Source of the DNA: Bryobacteraceae bacterium
GTDB taxonomy: Bacteria > Acidobacteriota > Terriglobia > Bryobacterales > Bryobacteraceae
Assembly: GCA_030039005.1 (NCBI GenBank)
Contig: JASHQT010000270.1
Location: 1-21,733, forward strand
Length of the DNA stretch: 21,733 nt
Direction of reading: 5' to 3'
Shown: positions 15,685 through 21,733 of the stretch, piece by piece
Position numbering within the stretch: the first letter of the stretch is position 1
How the letters are laid out: each line of letters begins with the position of its first letter
The notes under the pieces: model-generated
Seen by the model: only the letters and a program-made list of their open reading frames with translations
Told to the model about the DNA's origin: nothing
Database searches by the model: none
Program-made: the position numbers and the translations under genes

Positions 15685-16110
15685 TCATGCTGCCAACGCG
15701 AACCACCGCCGCATCTCTGACCGTGGAATAACACCCGCTCGCTCCGCGATGATTATGCCTCGGCGTAAGAGCACGAAATACGGAATCGACTGAATCCGAA
15801 ACTGGTTTGCTAGAGTTGGGTATTCCTCCGTGTTGACCTTAAGGACTAGGCCTCGTCCTGCCATCTCCCGCGCAAGCTCATGGACCTCAGGCGCAGCAAT
15901 GCGGCAGGGACCACACCACGGCGCCCAAAAATCCACCAGCACCGGCACTTTGGCTTCGCGGGTGATCTCTGCGAACACGGTTGCATCTACTTCGATTGGC
16001 TCGGAGACTGGCGGTAAGGTGGTTTTGCAGGAGCCGCAACGACCCGTGTCGGACAAGTGTTTCGCGGGAATCCGGTTGCTTGCACCACAGGCGGGACATG
16101 GTCGGATCAT
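15685..16110 (-). CDS. trxC: Thioredoxin 2 (zinc-ribbon thioredoxin)
   Basis: 141 aa from ATG 16110, preceded by AGAGGG; a GTG at 16116 would add two residues. The N-terminal zinc ribbon has Cys5/Cys8 (CPAC) and Cys25/Cys28 (CGSC). The thioredoxin fold follows with the redox site WCGPC (Cys66, Cys69) in LVDFWAPWCGPCR, the KVNTEEYP segment and the cis-proline SIPYFVLL. Length and layout match E. coli Trx2. It is a cytoplasmic disulfide reductant, and the zinc ribbon in this type responds to oxidation. It is convergent with the OsmC-like gene (15 nt between stop codons). It could serve as electron donor for such a peroxidase, but the pairing is contextual only. Confidence 0.9.
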   Translation of the reverse strand: MIRPCPACGASNRIPAKHLSDTGRCGSCKTTLPPVSEPIEVDATVFAEITREAKVPVLVDFWAPWCGPCRIAAPEVHELAREMAGRGLVLKVNTEEYPTLANQFRIQSIPYFVLLRRGIIIAERAGVIPRSEMRRWFALAA

Positions 16111-16219
16111 CTGCACCCTCTAGCTGTAAAGTTACCACCCGCAATGGCAGCCAACGAGCGCACTCAGTCTGAGCCCATTAAGTTGAATTTGTCGGTGCGA
16201 ACAATCGGCGAGTGCCGGC

Positions 16220-16248
16220 TTGTAATCCAGGTCGCGCATTGCTAGGCT
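16220..16248 (+). promoter_or_regulatory. Weak sigma-70-like promoter upstream of the 140-aa protein
   Basis: TTGTAA (16220-16225) and TAGGCT (16243-16248) are separated by 17 nt, about 90 nt before the start codon. The -10 match is poor, so this is only a candidate. It lies in the divergent gap that also serves trxC. Confidence 0.25.
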
Positions 16249-16337
16249 AAACTCCGCGTCGACGCTCAACCTCGAAGTCCAACCGCGAATTGGTGAGGGA
16301 GTGAACAGCGCAAAAATTCAAGGGAGGATAACAACCT

Positions 16338-16760
16338 ATGACACCAGCAACAGCTCCAGTTGCCTTTTTAGGGACCTGGAAAATAAATAAAGTGGAAGCA
16401 TCACGGCCCGACCTGCCGCATCCCGTGAGTGGAGTCACCAGGACAACGCAGGAGTCCGACGGCGTTCACATGAGCAGCGAAGCAACTTGGTCGGACGGCC
16501 GAGTCGTGAAAACTAGCGCGGTCTATAAACTGGACGGTAACTGGTATCCAGTGGCGGGGAGCCCACTGGCCGATTCTGTCAGTGTCCGTGTACTCGAAGG
16601 AGGGGGCGTCTTCGAAGCTACACTCCGCAAGGGCGGAATTAATGTGGGGACTCAGCGTGTCACTGTTTCAGGGGATGGCCGCACTTTGACAGCGGATGCC
16701 AATATTATTGGTCCACAAGGCACGCCCATATCCTGGAAAACAACTTCAACGCGGGAGTGA
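16338..16760 (+). CDS. Small beta-rich hypothetical protein
   Basis: 140 aa with a strong ribosome-binding site (AGGGAGGA, 16321-16328) ahead of the ATG. No signal peptide. It opens with FLGTWKINKVEAS, an LxGTWKLN-type motif seen in small acidobacterial proteins of unknown function. It continues as alternating strands with Gly turns (ATWSDGRVVKTSAVYKLDG; VFEATLRKGG), suggesting a lipocalin-like or calycin-like barrel. There are no cysteines, so it is unlikely to be a direct redox partner of its neighbours. The next gene on this strand starts about 95 nt downstream and may be cotranscribed. Function unknown. Confidence 0.75.
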   Translation: MTPATAPVAFLGTWKINKVEASRPDLPHPVSGVTRTTQESDGVHMSSEATWSDGRVVKTSAVYKLDGNWYPVAGSPLADSVSVRVLEGGGVFEATLRKGGINVGTQRVTVSGDGRTLTADANIIGPQGTPISWKTTSTRE

Positions 16761-16854
16761 GCCCCGGCTTGCAGTATGCTCTCGGCGTGGGCACCCTAAG
16801 GCAAGCGGCGGAAGAATGGGATTCACCGGCCGCCAAGCGGGGTCGAGTCACGAC

Positions 16855-17331
16855 ATGACACATATGATCCAGAACGTCTTGACGATGCTCCGCGCCGGGG
16901 AATGGGTGCCTATCACTGCGGCCCGCATTCTGATCGGCATATTTTTCTGTATTTCCGGCGGGACAAAGCTGTTCGTGCCAGCGCAGTTCGGGGTGCTTGA
17001 GCAGACTATGGTCCAATCGCACATCCCGTTCCCGCACGCCAGCGCGCTCTTCGTGTCCATCGTCGAGTTTGCGTGCGGGGCGGGACTAGCGCTTGGACTG
17101 CTTACGCCGATGTGCGCCGCAGTGCTCGCTTGTGACATGATCGTCGCGATCGCCACCAATCGCATCCACAGCATCCAGGCGAGTGGTGTCCTCAGCTGGC
17201 TCGACGACTTCCTGTACCTTCCCGAGGTCCTATACACGTTGATTCTCGTTTGGCTGATCTTCTCTGGGCCGGGTCGATACAGCGTCGATGGCCTTATCAC
17301 GTGGCGAGCCGTATTCGGCGTCGAGCGCTAG
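16855..17331 (+). CDS. DoxX-family integral membrane protein
   Basis: 158 aa from ATG 16855. The open frame extends upstream to 16696 and an ATG at 16816 is possible, but that extension is polar and unlike the family. Four membrane segments are visible: ITAARILIGIFFCISGGTKL, a second around ALFVSIVEFACGAGLALGLL, a third around CAAVLACDMIVAIAT, and a last one around EVLYTLILVWLIFSG. The SGGTKL at the end of helix 1 and the overall length fit DoxX/DoxD-like proteins, which associate with thiosulfate or other redox systems and with detoxification complexes. No ribosome-binding site is obvious, so translation may depend on the upstream gene. Substrate not predictable. Confidence 0.8.
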   Translation: MTHMIQNVLTMLRAGEWVPITAARILIGIFFCISGGTKLFVPAQFGVLEQTMVQSHIPFPHASALFVSIVEFACGAGLALGLLTPMCAAVLACDMIVAIATNRIHSIQASGVLSWLDDFLYLPEVLYTLILVWLIFSGPGRYSVDGLITWRAVFGVER

Positions 17332-17364
17332 TGTCGGCAAACAGAACGGCCTTGCAACCTCGAA

Positions 17365-17500
17365 CGGAATCACGGCGGAACTGGACGGAACCAACTCAGG
17401 GATGTCGTGGGATGGAGCAGTTCCGGTCGGTTCCATCGTGGTTCCGTCAGGTAGTTCCGTTCTAAACCATTCATTTGATTGAATGGTTCCGTTAGTTCCG
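17365..17500. repeat. Cluster of GTTCCG motifs with a perfect hairpin
   Basis: GTTCCG occurs five times on the plus strand (starting at 17420, 17441, 17454, 17486 and 17495) and its complement CGGAAC twice upstream (17376, 17386). The two halves can fold on each other imperfectly. Inside lies a perfect 9-bp inverted repeat, AACCATTCA (17465-17473) and TGAATGGTT (17480-17488), with a 6-nt loop. No T-run follows, so it is not a standard terminator, although it sits downstream of the DoxX-like gene. Confidence 0.55.
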
Positions 17501-17552
17501 CCAAAATGCCTGGCACAAGTTCAAATTCGCTTCGAGCGCCGTTAACAACAGA

Positions 17553-17684
17553 TCAAGGCTTTGTCCGCTTCGAGGGCTTCTTCTTCGGTGGTCTACCTTG
17601 GTTGTCAACGATGACGAATGGATCGTCCGATGAGCCTGAAGGCTGAACGGTGATTGTATATTTGTCGGGTTGTAAAACGGACAT
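17553..17684 (-). CDS. Small basic-tailed ORF, 43 aa
   Basis: The minus-strand ORF opens with MSVLQPDKYTITVQPSG, continues through an SDDPFVIVDNQG segment and ends in a Pro/Lys-rich basic tail. The composition, with alternating hydrophobic strands followed by a basic tail, looks more like a real small protein than random sequence. It lies 144 nt downstream of another small minus-strand ORF. No good ribosome-binding site precedes the ATG. No family recognised. Confidence 0.4.
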   Translation of the reverse strand: MSVLQPDKYTITVQPSGSSDDPFVIVDNQGRPPKKKPSKRTKP

Positions 17685-17828
17685 ATCGTTGATCGTGCAT
17701 AGAGCGCTGGCAGGGGTGCCAGAGCTATTTAGGGGGGTTCCTTACAGGGCGAACTTTGAAAAGCTATGGCGAAGGACGAACAACTTTGATTATCATCACA
17801 GGCCACGTCACAGTTTCGTGGTACCCGG

Positions 17829-17987
17829 CTAGAATGTGACAGTTTTCACCGTCGCGGCCCTTGTGCGTGTACGTGACTTGTTCGAGACGACACTGACACC
17901 AATTTGGTGCTGGGCAAATGCTTCCGATGCACAGAAACTCAGACACATCAGTAACGTGACCATGTGCTTACGAGCGAGATCTTTCAT
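17829..17987 (-). CDS. Small secreted-protein ORF, possibly frameshifted
   Basis: 52 aa; GAGGAGAAGG precedes the ATG. The first 25 residues are a convincing signal peptide (MVTLLMCLSFCASEAFAQ). The remaining 27 residues are basic and uninformative. In the next frame over the same DNA, an open stretch continues to 17764 with more natural codon choice (LEQVTYTHKGRDGENCHI). A one-base slip near the signal cleavage site would therefore give a longer secreted protein of about 75 aa. It starts 18 nt after the end of the broken TPR gene on the same strand. I cannot tell which reading is real. Confidence 0.4.
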   Translation of the reverse strand: MKDLARKHMVTLLMCLSFCASEAFAQHQIGVSVVSNKSRTRTRAATVKTVTF

Positions 17988-18005
17988 AATTCATTGCCTT
18001 CTCCT

Positions 18006-19010
18006 CTATTTGGTGACTATTTGTCGATATCGCTGGTCCTTGCGGAGATTCGATAGTACTGGTTCACGGTCCATTTCATCCAAGGAATAGCCTCCGCGAA
18101 TAGCATCGGCGAATGTGGAAAAGGCGTGGTCGCGCTCACCCCACAATTCGTAAACAACCGCCGCACGAAAACTGACGTATGGATTCCCATGTGCAAAGCT
18201 CAGCGCACGACCGATGTCATCGATAGCTTGATGAAATTCTCCATTTTTCGCTTGGTACACTGCGGCGTAACTCAGCAAATCGGGATCATTGGGCGCGAAG
18301 GCAACCTGTTTTTCAACCTCCTGACTCGCCCGCCGGTATGCTTCGACGGCCTTCAACTTCTGGTGGGAGTACGCGTACGCCTCGGCTAGGTTCGCCCAAA
18401 GTATGTGCACATTCCGGTGACCAGAAGTCGACTACTGAATAGCTCTTTGCATGACATCGACGGCCTCTTTGTAGCGGCCCTGGTAGATGTAAAGAGCACC
18501 AAGATTCGAATCGGTGGCTGCCGACGGAGCGAGACTAGCCGAAATCTTAAACCCCTTTTCAGCCTCCTCGAACTTACCGAGCGCCATAGCCGCCGCGCCC
18601 AGGTTTCGGTGCGCAGACTGGTTGTCTGTGCCAAATTAACAACGGTCTGAAAGTCCCTTTCGGCATGGACGTAGTCTTGGTTGCGATAGTGAGCCACGCC
18701 TGATTAGGACCATGTGTTCCAATCGTTTGGACGCAGTTTTATCGCCTGAACATAAAGAGGCTCCGCCTCCGGCATGTTCCCCGAGGTGGAATAGATAGTG
18801 GCGAGTTCTCTTTGACCCTTCGACGTTATTTGGATCTTTCGCTAGTGCGCTGCGAAGCATTTCGATCGCATTTTCACGATCCCCACTATCTGCAAGCACC
18901 ATAGCAGAGGCAACCTGAGCGCTAACCGAGTTCCGCTCCAACGCTAGGCTTTGATTCGTCGGGCGTTGGTATCCTCGAACCCGGACCTGACGCCGAGATG
19001 AGCCAATCAT
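18006..19010 (-). pseudogene. Broken TPR-repeat protein gene
   Basis: TPR-like helices can be read across three frames. Segments include ENAIEMLRSALAKDPNN, PEAEPLYVQAIKLRPND, YVHAERDFQTVVNLA, GKFEEAEKGFKISASLAP, RYKEAVDVMQRAIQ and, in the last open piece (18006-18410), KLKAVEAYRRASQEVEKQ and FHQAIDDIGRALSFA. They join only if frameshifts near 18811-18821 and 18622-18635 and stops at 18704-18706 (TAA) and 18432-18434 (TAG) are ignored. The end, EPVLSNLRKDQRYRQIV, is the kind of C-terminus found on TPR tails of acidobacterial Ser/Thr kinases or regulators. No N-terminal effector domain remains. At least four lesions argue for decay rather than a single sequencing error. Confidence 0.75.
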
Positions 19011-19159
19011 ACTAATGACTTAGGTTCAGCTGCTTGGCGAGTTTGACAGGCAACGGATCGCTGCGCGTACTGTCACTCCCAGGGACGAAGGTTCCATATG
19101 CCGAAGCCGCCACTGGCGTTAAATTCATCTCGCTTGGAAGCGGAGCACAGTGTCCAAGC

Positions 19160-19201
19160 ATGACGGCGAGGCCAGCGCCAAACGACGGACTTCGCCGTCA
19201 T
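19160..19201. repeat. Perfect 10-bp inverted repeat
   Basis: ATGACGGCGA (19160-19169) is exactly complementary to TCGCCGTCAT (19192-19201), with 22 nt between. Three T residues follow the right arm. It lies in the 296-nt gap (19011-19306) between the broken TPR gene and the 100-aa gene; no gene was identified in that gap. It could be a terminator, a protein-binding site or the remnant of an element end. Confidence 0.4.
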
Positions 19202-19306
19202 TTCGAACTGACAAGTCTGCAGGAGCAAGGCCACACGCACCCGGTCGTGAGAGAATCAACAGCAAATACACCCAGGCCGACAGTTTCACAACTCAGGAGG
19301 TTAAGA

Positions 19307-19609
19307 GTGCACCCCCATTCCGAGACCCCGTTCGACAATATCGAGGCTTCGCACGAATACGTGTCCCTGCTCGCCGAGGCGGTGAAAGAAGCGATTGCCG
19401 AAATGGACGCGGCGATCGCTCTCGCTGTAACCGAAGGCGCTGCCGCTGGCCGCCGCAAGGATGTGCTGCAAGTGGTCCATTTCAATCTCAATAAACTCGC
19501 GAACCACATGGCCGCAAGCCGCCGTATCCTCAACGACCTACGGACTCTGCGTCGCCTACTACTGGACGAGCGAAGCCACGAAACCGCCGTACGCCGGGCC
19601 GGTGTGTGA
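19307..19609 (+). CDS. Conserved-looking helical hypothetical protein, 100 aa
   Basis: The GTG at 19307 is preceded by AGGAGG with 6 nt spacing, which decides the start even though the frame is open further upstream. The protein begins HPHSETPFDNIEASHEYV and is almost entirely helical with heptad-like spacing (LLAEAVKEAIAEMDAAIALA; LQVVHFNLNKLANHMAASRR). It ends with a basic RILNDLRTLRRLLL segment. I recall similar short proteins as unannotated in acidobacterial genomes. It may form a coiled coil or four-helix bundle. It has no signal peptide and no cysteines. Unlike most of its surroundings the frame is undamaged. Function unknown. Confidence 0.7.
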   Translation: MHPHSETPFDNIEASHEYVSLLAEAVKEAIAEMDAAIALAVTEGAAAGRRKDVLQVVHFNLNKLANHMAASRRILNDLRTLRRLLLDERSHETAVRRAGV

Positions 19610-19640
19610 TTGGATACTCCGCTCAATCCTATCAAGACGC

Positions 19641-19872
19641 CTATGAATGACTTTGTTCACTTGGATTCTCTCTCAGCCACTTGTAGGCCCGATTGATGTG
19701 CTCGGCATCGCCACGGCAAACGTCGAACCAGCCCTGGGAAAGTAGGCTCTTCGTAATCCGCAGCTAAACGTCGCCCCCTGGCCCCCACGATGGCTTCACC
19801 GGCGGTGCATTCGCGCTCGTCGGCAATAGTTGCTCGCTCCAGGCGGTGGAGTCGCTTGACAACCGTTCTCAT
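19641..19872 (-). pseudogene. Frameshifted small helical protein
   Basis: From the ATG at 19872 the frame reads MRTVVKRLHRLERATIADE, through EAIVGARGRRLAADYEEP to TFPG. It then becomes an unnatural basic string ending at 19657. Shifting one base at the CCCAGGGC near 19729-19737 gives a much more protein-like end (GWFDVCRGDAEHINRAYKWL) that stops at 19641. The original was therefore probably a 76-aa protein of the short RLxRLE-type often found unannotated in acidobacteria. A single indel may be real or a sequencing error. No strong ribosome-binding site. Confidence 0.5.
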
Positions 19873-20033
19873 CACCGTAGTGTTCCATTGCTCGCTTGTT
19901 CCAGCGCTATCACTCGCGCCCCGGCGGGTCAGAATGATTCGCAACGCGGACCAGAACAGGGTGACTCGGCGCCAACTGCTCTGGAGGGCCTTGCTGTTGT
20001 TCGAGTGGTCCGGAATTAGCGGTTGGGCCGCAG

Positions 20034-20675
20034 TTATCGGTAATTGTTTGTATTCCGCACTTGCGTTACGCGACCGCCCTCGAAGTCGATTTGAAGCGAC
20101 CCGCCGGATTGCAGGAAGTACGTGTATCGTTCCGGACCCCCGCTGATCATGGAATAGGGCTCGCCCAGCTTCTGGCGAATATCCGCTTGGCTGTCTCCCA
20201 CTGATACACCGGCGGCCAATTCGTCGGACACCTTCACGATCGGCTCGGCCGGCGCGCCGAACCCTGTCGGGTTGACAAGCATCGACTCGGGGGCGGCAGG
20301 CTGGGTCGTCGGCCCGTACTGATTTAGAATGACAGTCGGAGTCACTCGCGTCGGGGTGGTTTGCTGGGCCACAAAATCGGAACCCTGACAAACAGCGGCA
20401 TACGGATTATGGAAACAGAAATTTCGCCAATACGCCGTCGACCGCCGTTTGATTGGTCTGGAGGGCAACCCATGGACCCTCACGTCCGTGGCCCGCTGCG
20501 CTGATTTCGCTGCGGGAGCGTGACTGAGTGCCGGCTGGGCAGCCAGTTTCGATTCCGCAGCTGGTCTCGGGGCCACAGCAGAAGCGCTGGCCGGTCTTGC
20601 CGCAACTCTCGCGTGCTGTGCGGGTAGCGATGTTGCGCACAGCAAGCTCGCAGCAAGTATGCCGAAGGTCCTCAT
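20034..20675 (-). CDS. Secreted protein with C-terminal BamE-like module (third copy of the module)
   Basis: 213 aa with a signal peptide (residues 1-19, ending near SLPAQ). An Ala/Pro-rich linker (20-60) is followed by a short basic stretch, a small segment with two cysteines (FCFHNPYAAVCQG), a Pro/Thr-rich linker and a C-terminal module of about 60 residues. That module (GVSVGDSQADIRQKLGEPYSM...YTYFL...LQIDFEGGRVTQV) follows the SmpA/OmlA (BamE) pattern of a Gly-x-Ser/Thr turn, an amphipathic helix, LGxP, and a final strand pair. The same pattern ends the two minus-strand proteins at 11730-14422, though more distantly. It probably acts in the envelope. The start codon lacks a clear ribosome-binding site. 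Confidence 0.75.
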   Translation of the reverse strand: MRTFGILAASLLCATSLPAQHARVAARPASASAVAPRPAAESKLAAQPALSHAPAAKSAQRATDVRVHGLPSRPIKRRSTAYWRNFCFHNPYAAVCQGSDFVAQQTTPTRVTPTVILNQYGPTTQPAAPESMLVNPTGFGAPAEPIVKVSDELAAGVSVGDSQADIRQKLGEPYSMISGGPERYTYFLQSGGSLQIDFEGGRVTQVRNTNNYR

Positions 20676-21127
20676 GCCCGATTATGAGCGCAGGATCGCC
20701 CTGGTGAGAATAAGGTACAAATCCGAGCGATCCCATTCGAATAACCCTAGACGAGCCCACGCAGGTCAAACGGACATTGAAATACGCGAGGCGTACCGGC
20801 GCCCGACGGTGCGCCGTGCGCAGAGCCACCGCTCTGATCAGTCGGATTATGCAATTCGATTCGCCGAATGAAAATGAGTGCTGCCTAGGGCCACGATCGG
20901 AGTCGTGAAGGTACGCGGGACGAGTAACCCAGGCATACACATTTAGATAAACGTTCTCACAATAACGGTCATGGACCATAGCGGCCGGCCCAGAAGCTCC
21001 CAGCGCCTCCGCAAGGAGGATTGCGCTGCCCTCGTGATCGCCGACTTGCCGATACTCCTACGGCGTAGCGTCGGCGAGACTATCACTTCGGTGGACGTGG
21101 ATGGCGTCATCGGCGGCGCCCGGCGGT
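20676..21127. other. No gene identified
   Basis: Open stretches occur on both strands, but none shows a start with a ribosome-binding site, a recognisable motif or natural composition. The left part is upstream sequence of the BamE-like gene. The right part would be the missing 3' end of the transposase, but no C-terminal IS91 motif could be traced through it. Confidence 0.4.
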
Positions 21128-21560
21128 TCAGTATCCAGCTCCAAGTCCGACGAACAAAGCAGGGGGTTGGCGGTGATGCTTGTAGTCCTTCCAACGGAAG
21201 GTGACGCGCTCGCCATCGAACACCAACAGACGGCGACTGGAGATAGCGATCCGGTGCGTGTATCGACCGAGATACTTGGCGCCCGGCCGTTACGAACGCC
21301 TGGTTTCGCTGTTCCGCAGCGCGGCGCGAAGGTGATCGGAGATCCGGGGTGGGCCGAGGAACTGATCGCAGGCGATTCGGCGTCAGGCTGTGGCCGATCG
21401 CGATCTGACCGGCGCACATCTAGCTGGCGAGACGAACGAATCCCAAGCTGCCCCCGATATTTCCACTTGCGGTCGCCATTTCGGGGCACGTCCCGTAAGC
21501 TTCCGTTGATGGTGTGCTGCGAAGCTTTCGGATGGGAATGATAAAAAACAGTATGGCTAG
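21128..21560 (-). pseudogene. IS91-like transposase remnant
   Basis: The clear part is 21128-21277 on the minus strand. It reads KYLGRYTHRIAISSRRLLVF and continues with DGERVTFRWKDYKHH before TGA 21128-21130. The LGRYTHR(V/I)AIS and VTFRWKDY strings are hallmarks of the C-terminal half of IS91-family Y2 rolling-circle transposases. Upstream, pieces in other frames (FFIIPIRKLRS; NGDRKWKYRGQLG; TAKPG) resemble the FFLPVRVLSR...G(R/K)LRF.GQL...YAKP path of the same family, implying several frameshifts. The expected EFIRRFLLHVLP end is not found. It is therefore an inactive fragment; IS91 ends (ori or ter sites) were not recognised. Confidence 0.6.
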
Positions 21561-21733
21561 TCTTGGGGTCCATAAGAAGCTGACACACGCCGGCTTCAAA
21601 TCCGGGCACATCGGTCGCCAGCAGCTCGGCCGTTCCCTTCATCGACGCTGGTGGTCCAACCGCCGTAATCGACTCCAGCGACGTTGATGTGGTGGGCGAG
21701 AAGCAGCTTCTTTATCGCTAGGAGGATCTGACT
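21561..21733. other. Unassigned right edge
   Basis: On the minus strand a reading of about 45 codons (AIKKLLLAHHINVAGVDYGG and onward) enters from the window edge and stops near 21597. It has a natural look, but I do not recognise a family, and the reading cannot be completed within the window. Confidence 0.25.

Noticed and set aside
17465..17488. Hairpin as a rho-independent terminator of the DoxX-like gene
   Set aside because: The stem is A+T-balanced and no T-run follows; it lies 134 nt after the stop codon.
17510..17540. tRNA-like T-loop string AGTTCAAATTC
   Set aside because: No acceptor stem, D-arm or anticodon arm can be built around it.
19657..20391. Long minus-strand ORF of 244 aa
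   Set aside because: Its 5' part is out of frame with, and overlaps, the better-supported BamE-like gene; only its last part corresponds to a gene (19641-19872).
20407..20979. Minus-strand ORF of 190 aa
   Set aside because: It overlaps the signal peptide and linker of the BamE-like gene in another frame, and its composition is unlike a real protein.
21101..21541. Plus-strand ORF of 146 aa
   Set aside because: It is antisense to the IS91-like motifs LGRYTHR and VTFRWKDY, which are far stronger evidence.

Overview
The window looks like a chromosomal segment of a soil acidobacterium of the Solibacter/Bryobacter type. This is inferred from gene content: planctomycete-type cytochrome c proteins (DUF1587/1592/1595/1588/1585) paired with a DUF1552 Tat protein, secreted 'G-x-P-D-L-x-G' hypothetical proteins, an ECF sigma factor of the TIGR02999 type, and G+C-rich codons. 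No rRNA, tRNA or CRISPR array was seen.

Region 1 (1-10489) is intact and tightly packed. Two paralogous di-heme cytochrome c-like secreted proteins are divergently transcribed from a shared intergenic region. That region carries two copies of TGCATGCA, each 6 nt before a GATAGA(A/C)T box and each facing its own gene. The right-hand gene heads a six-gene run with gaps of -14 to +12 nt: cytochrome/DUF1592 protein, DUF1552 Tat protein, secreted ankyrin protein, two related secreted proteins and a secreted two-domain VOC protein. It reads as one extracytoplasmic oxidative or carbon-processing operon whose substrate is unknown.

Region 2 (10479-14422, minus strand) holds two secreted, low-complexity proteins that share a C-terminal BamE/SmpA-like module, followed by a MetE-C-like zinc methyltransferase. 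A good sigma-70-type promoter lies ahead of the first.

Region 3 (14654-17331) holds a truncated ECF sigma factor, an OsmC-family gene, a thioredoxin-2 gene, a small beta-rich protein and a DoxX-family membrane protein. The OsmC-family reading frame is interrupted by a single in-frame TGA exactly at the position of the family's first catalytic cysteine, and a 7-bp hairpin follows with SECIS-like spacing. This is the best discovery candidate in the window: a probable OsmC-like selenoprotein that a standard annotator would split in two or call a pseudogene.

Region 4 (17332-21733) is sparse and decayed. It holds a TPR gene broken by several frameshifts and stops, small ORFs, a conserved-looking 100-aa helical protein, a frameshifted small protein, a third BamE-like secreted protein and an IS91-like transposase remnant. 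It reads as an accessory region or a mobile-element graveyard. Uncorrected indels in the assembly are an alternative explanation for part of the damage.
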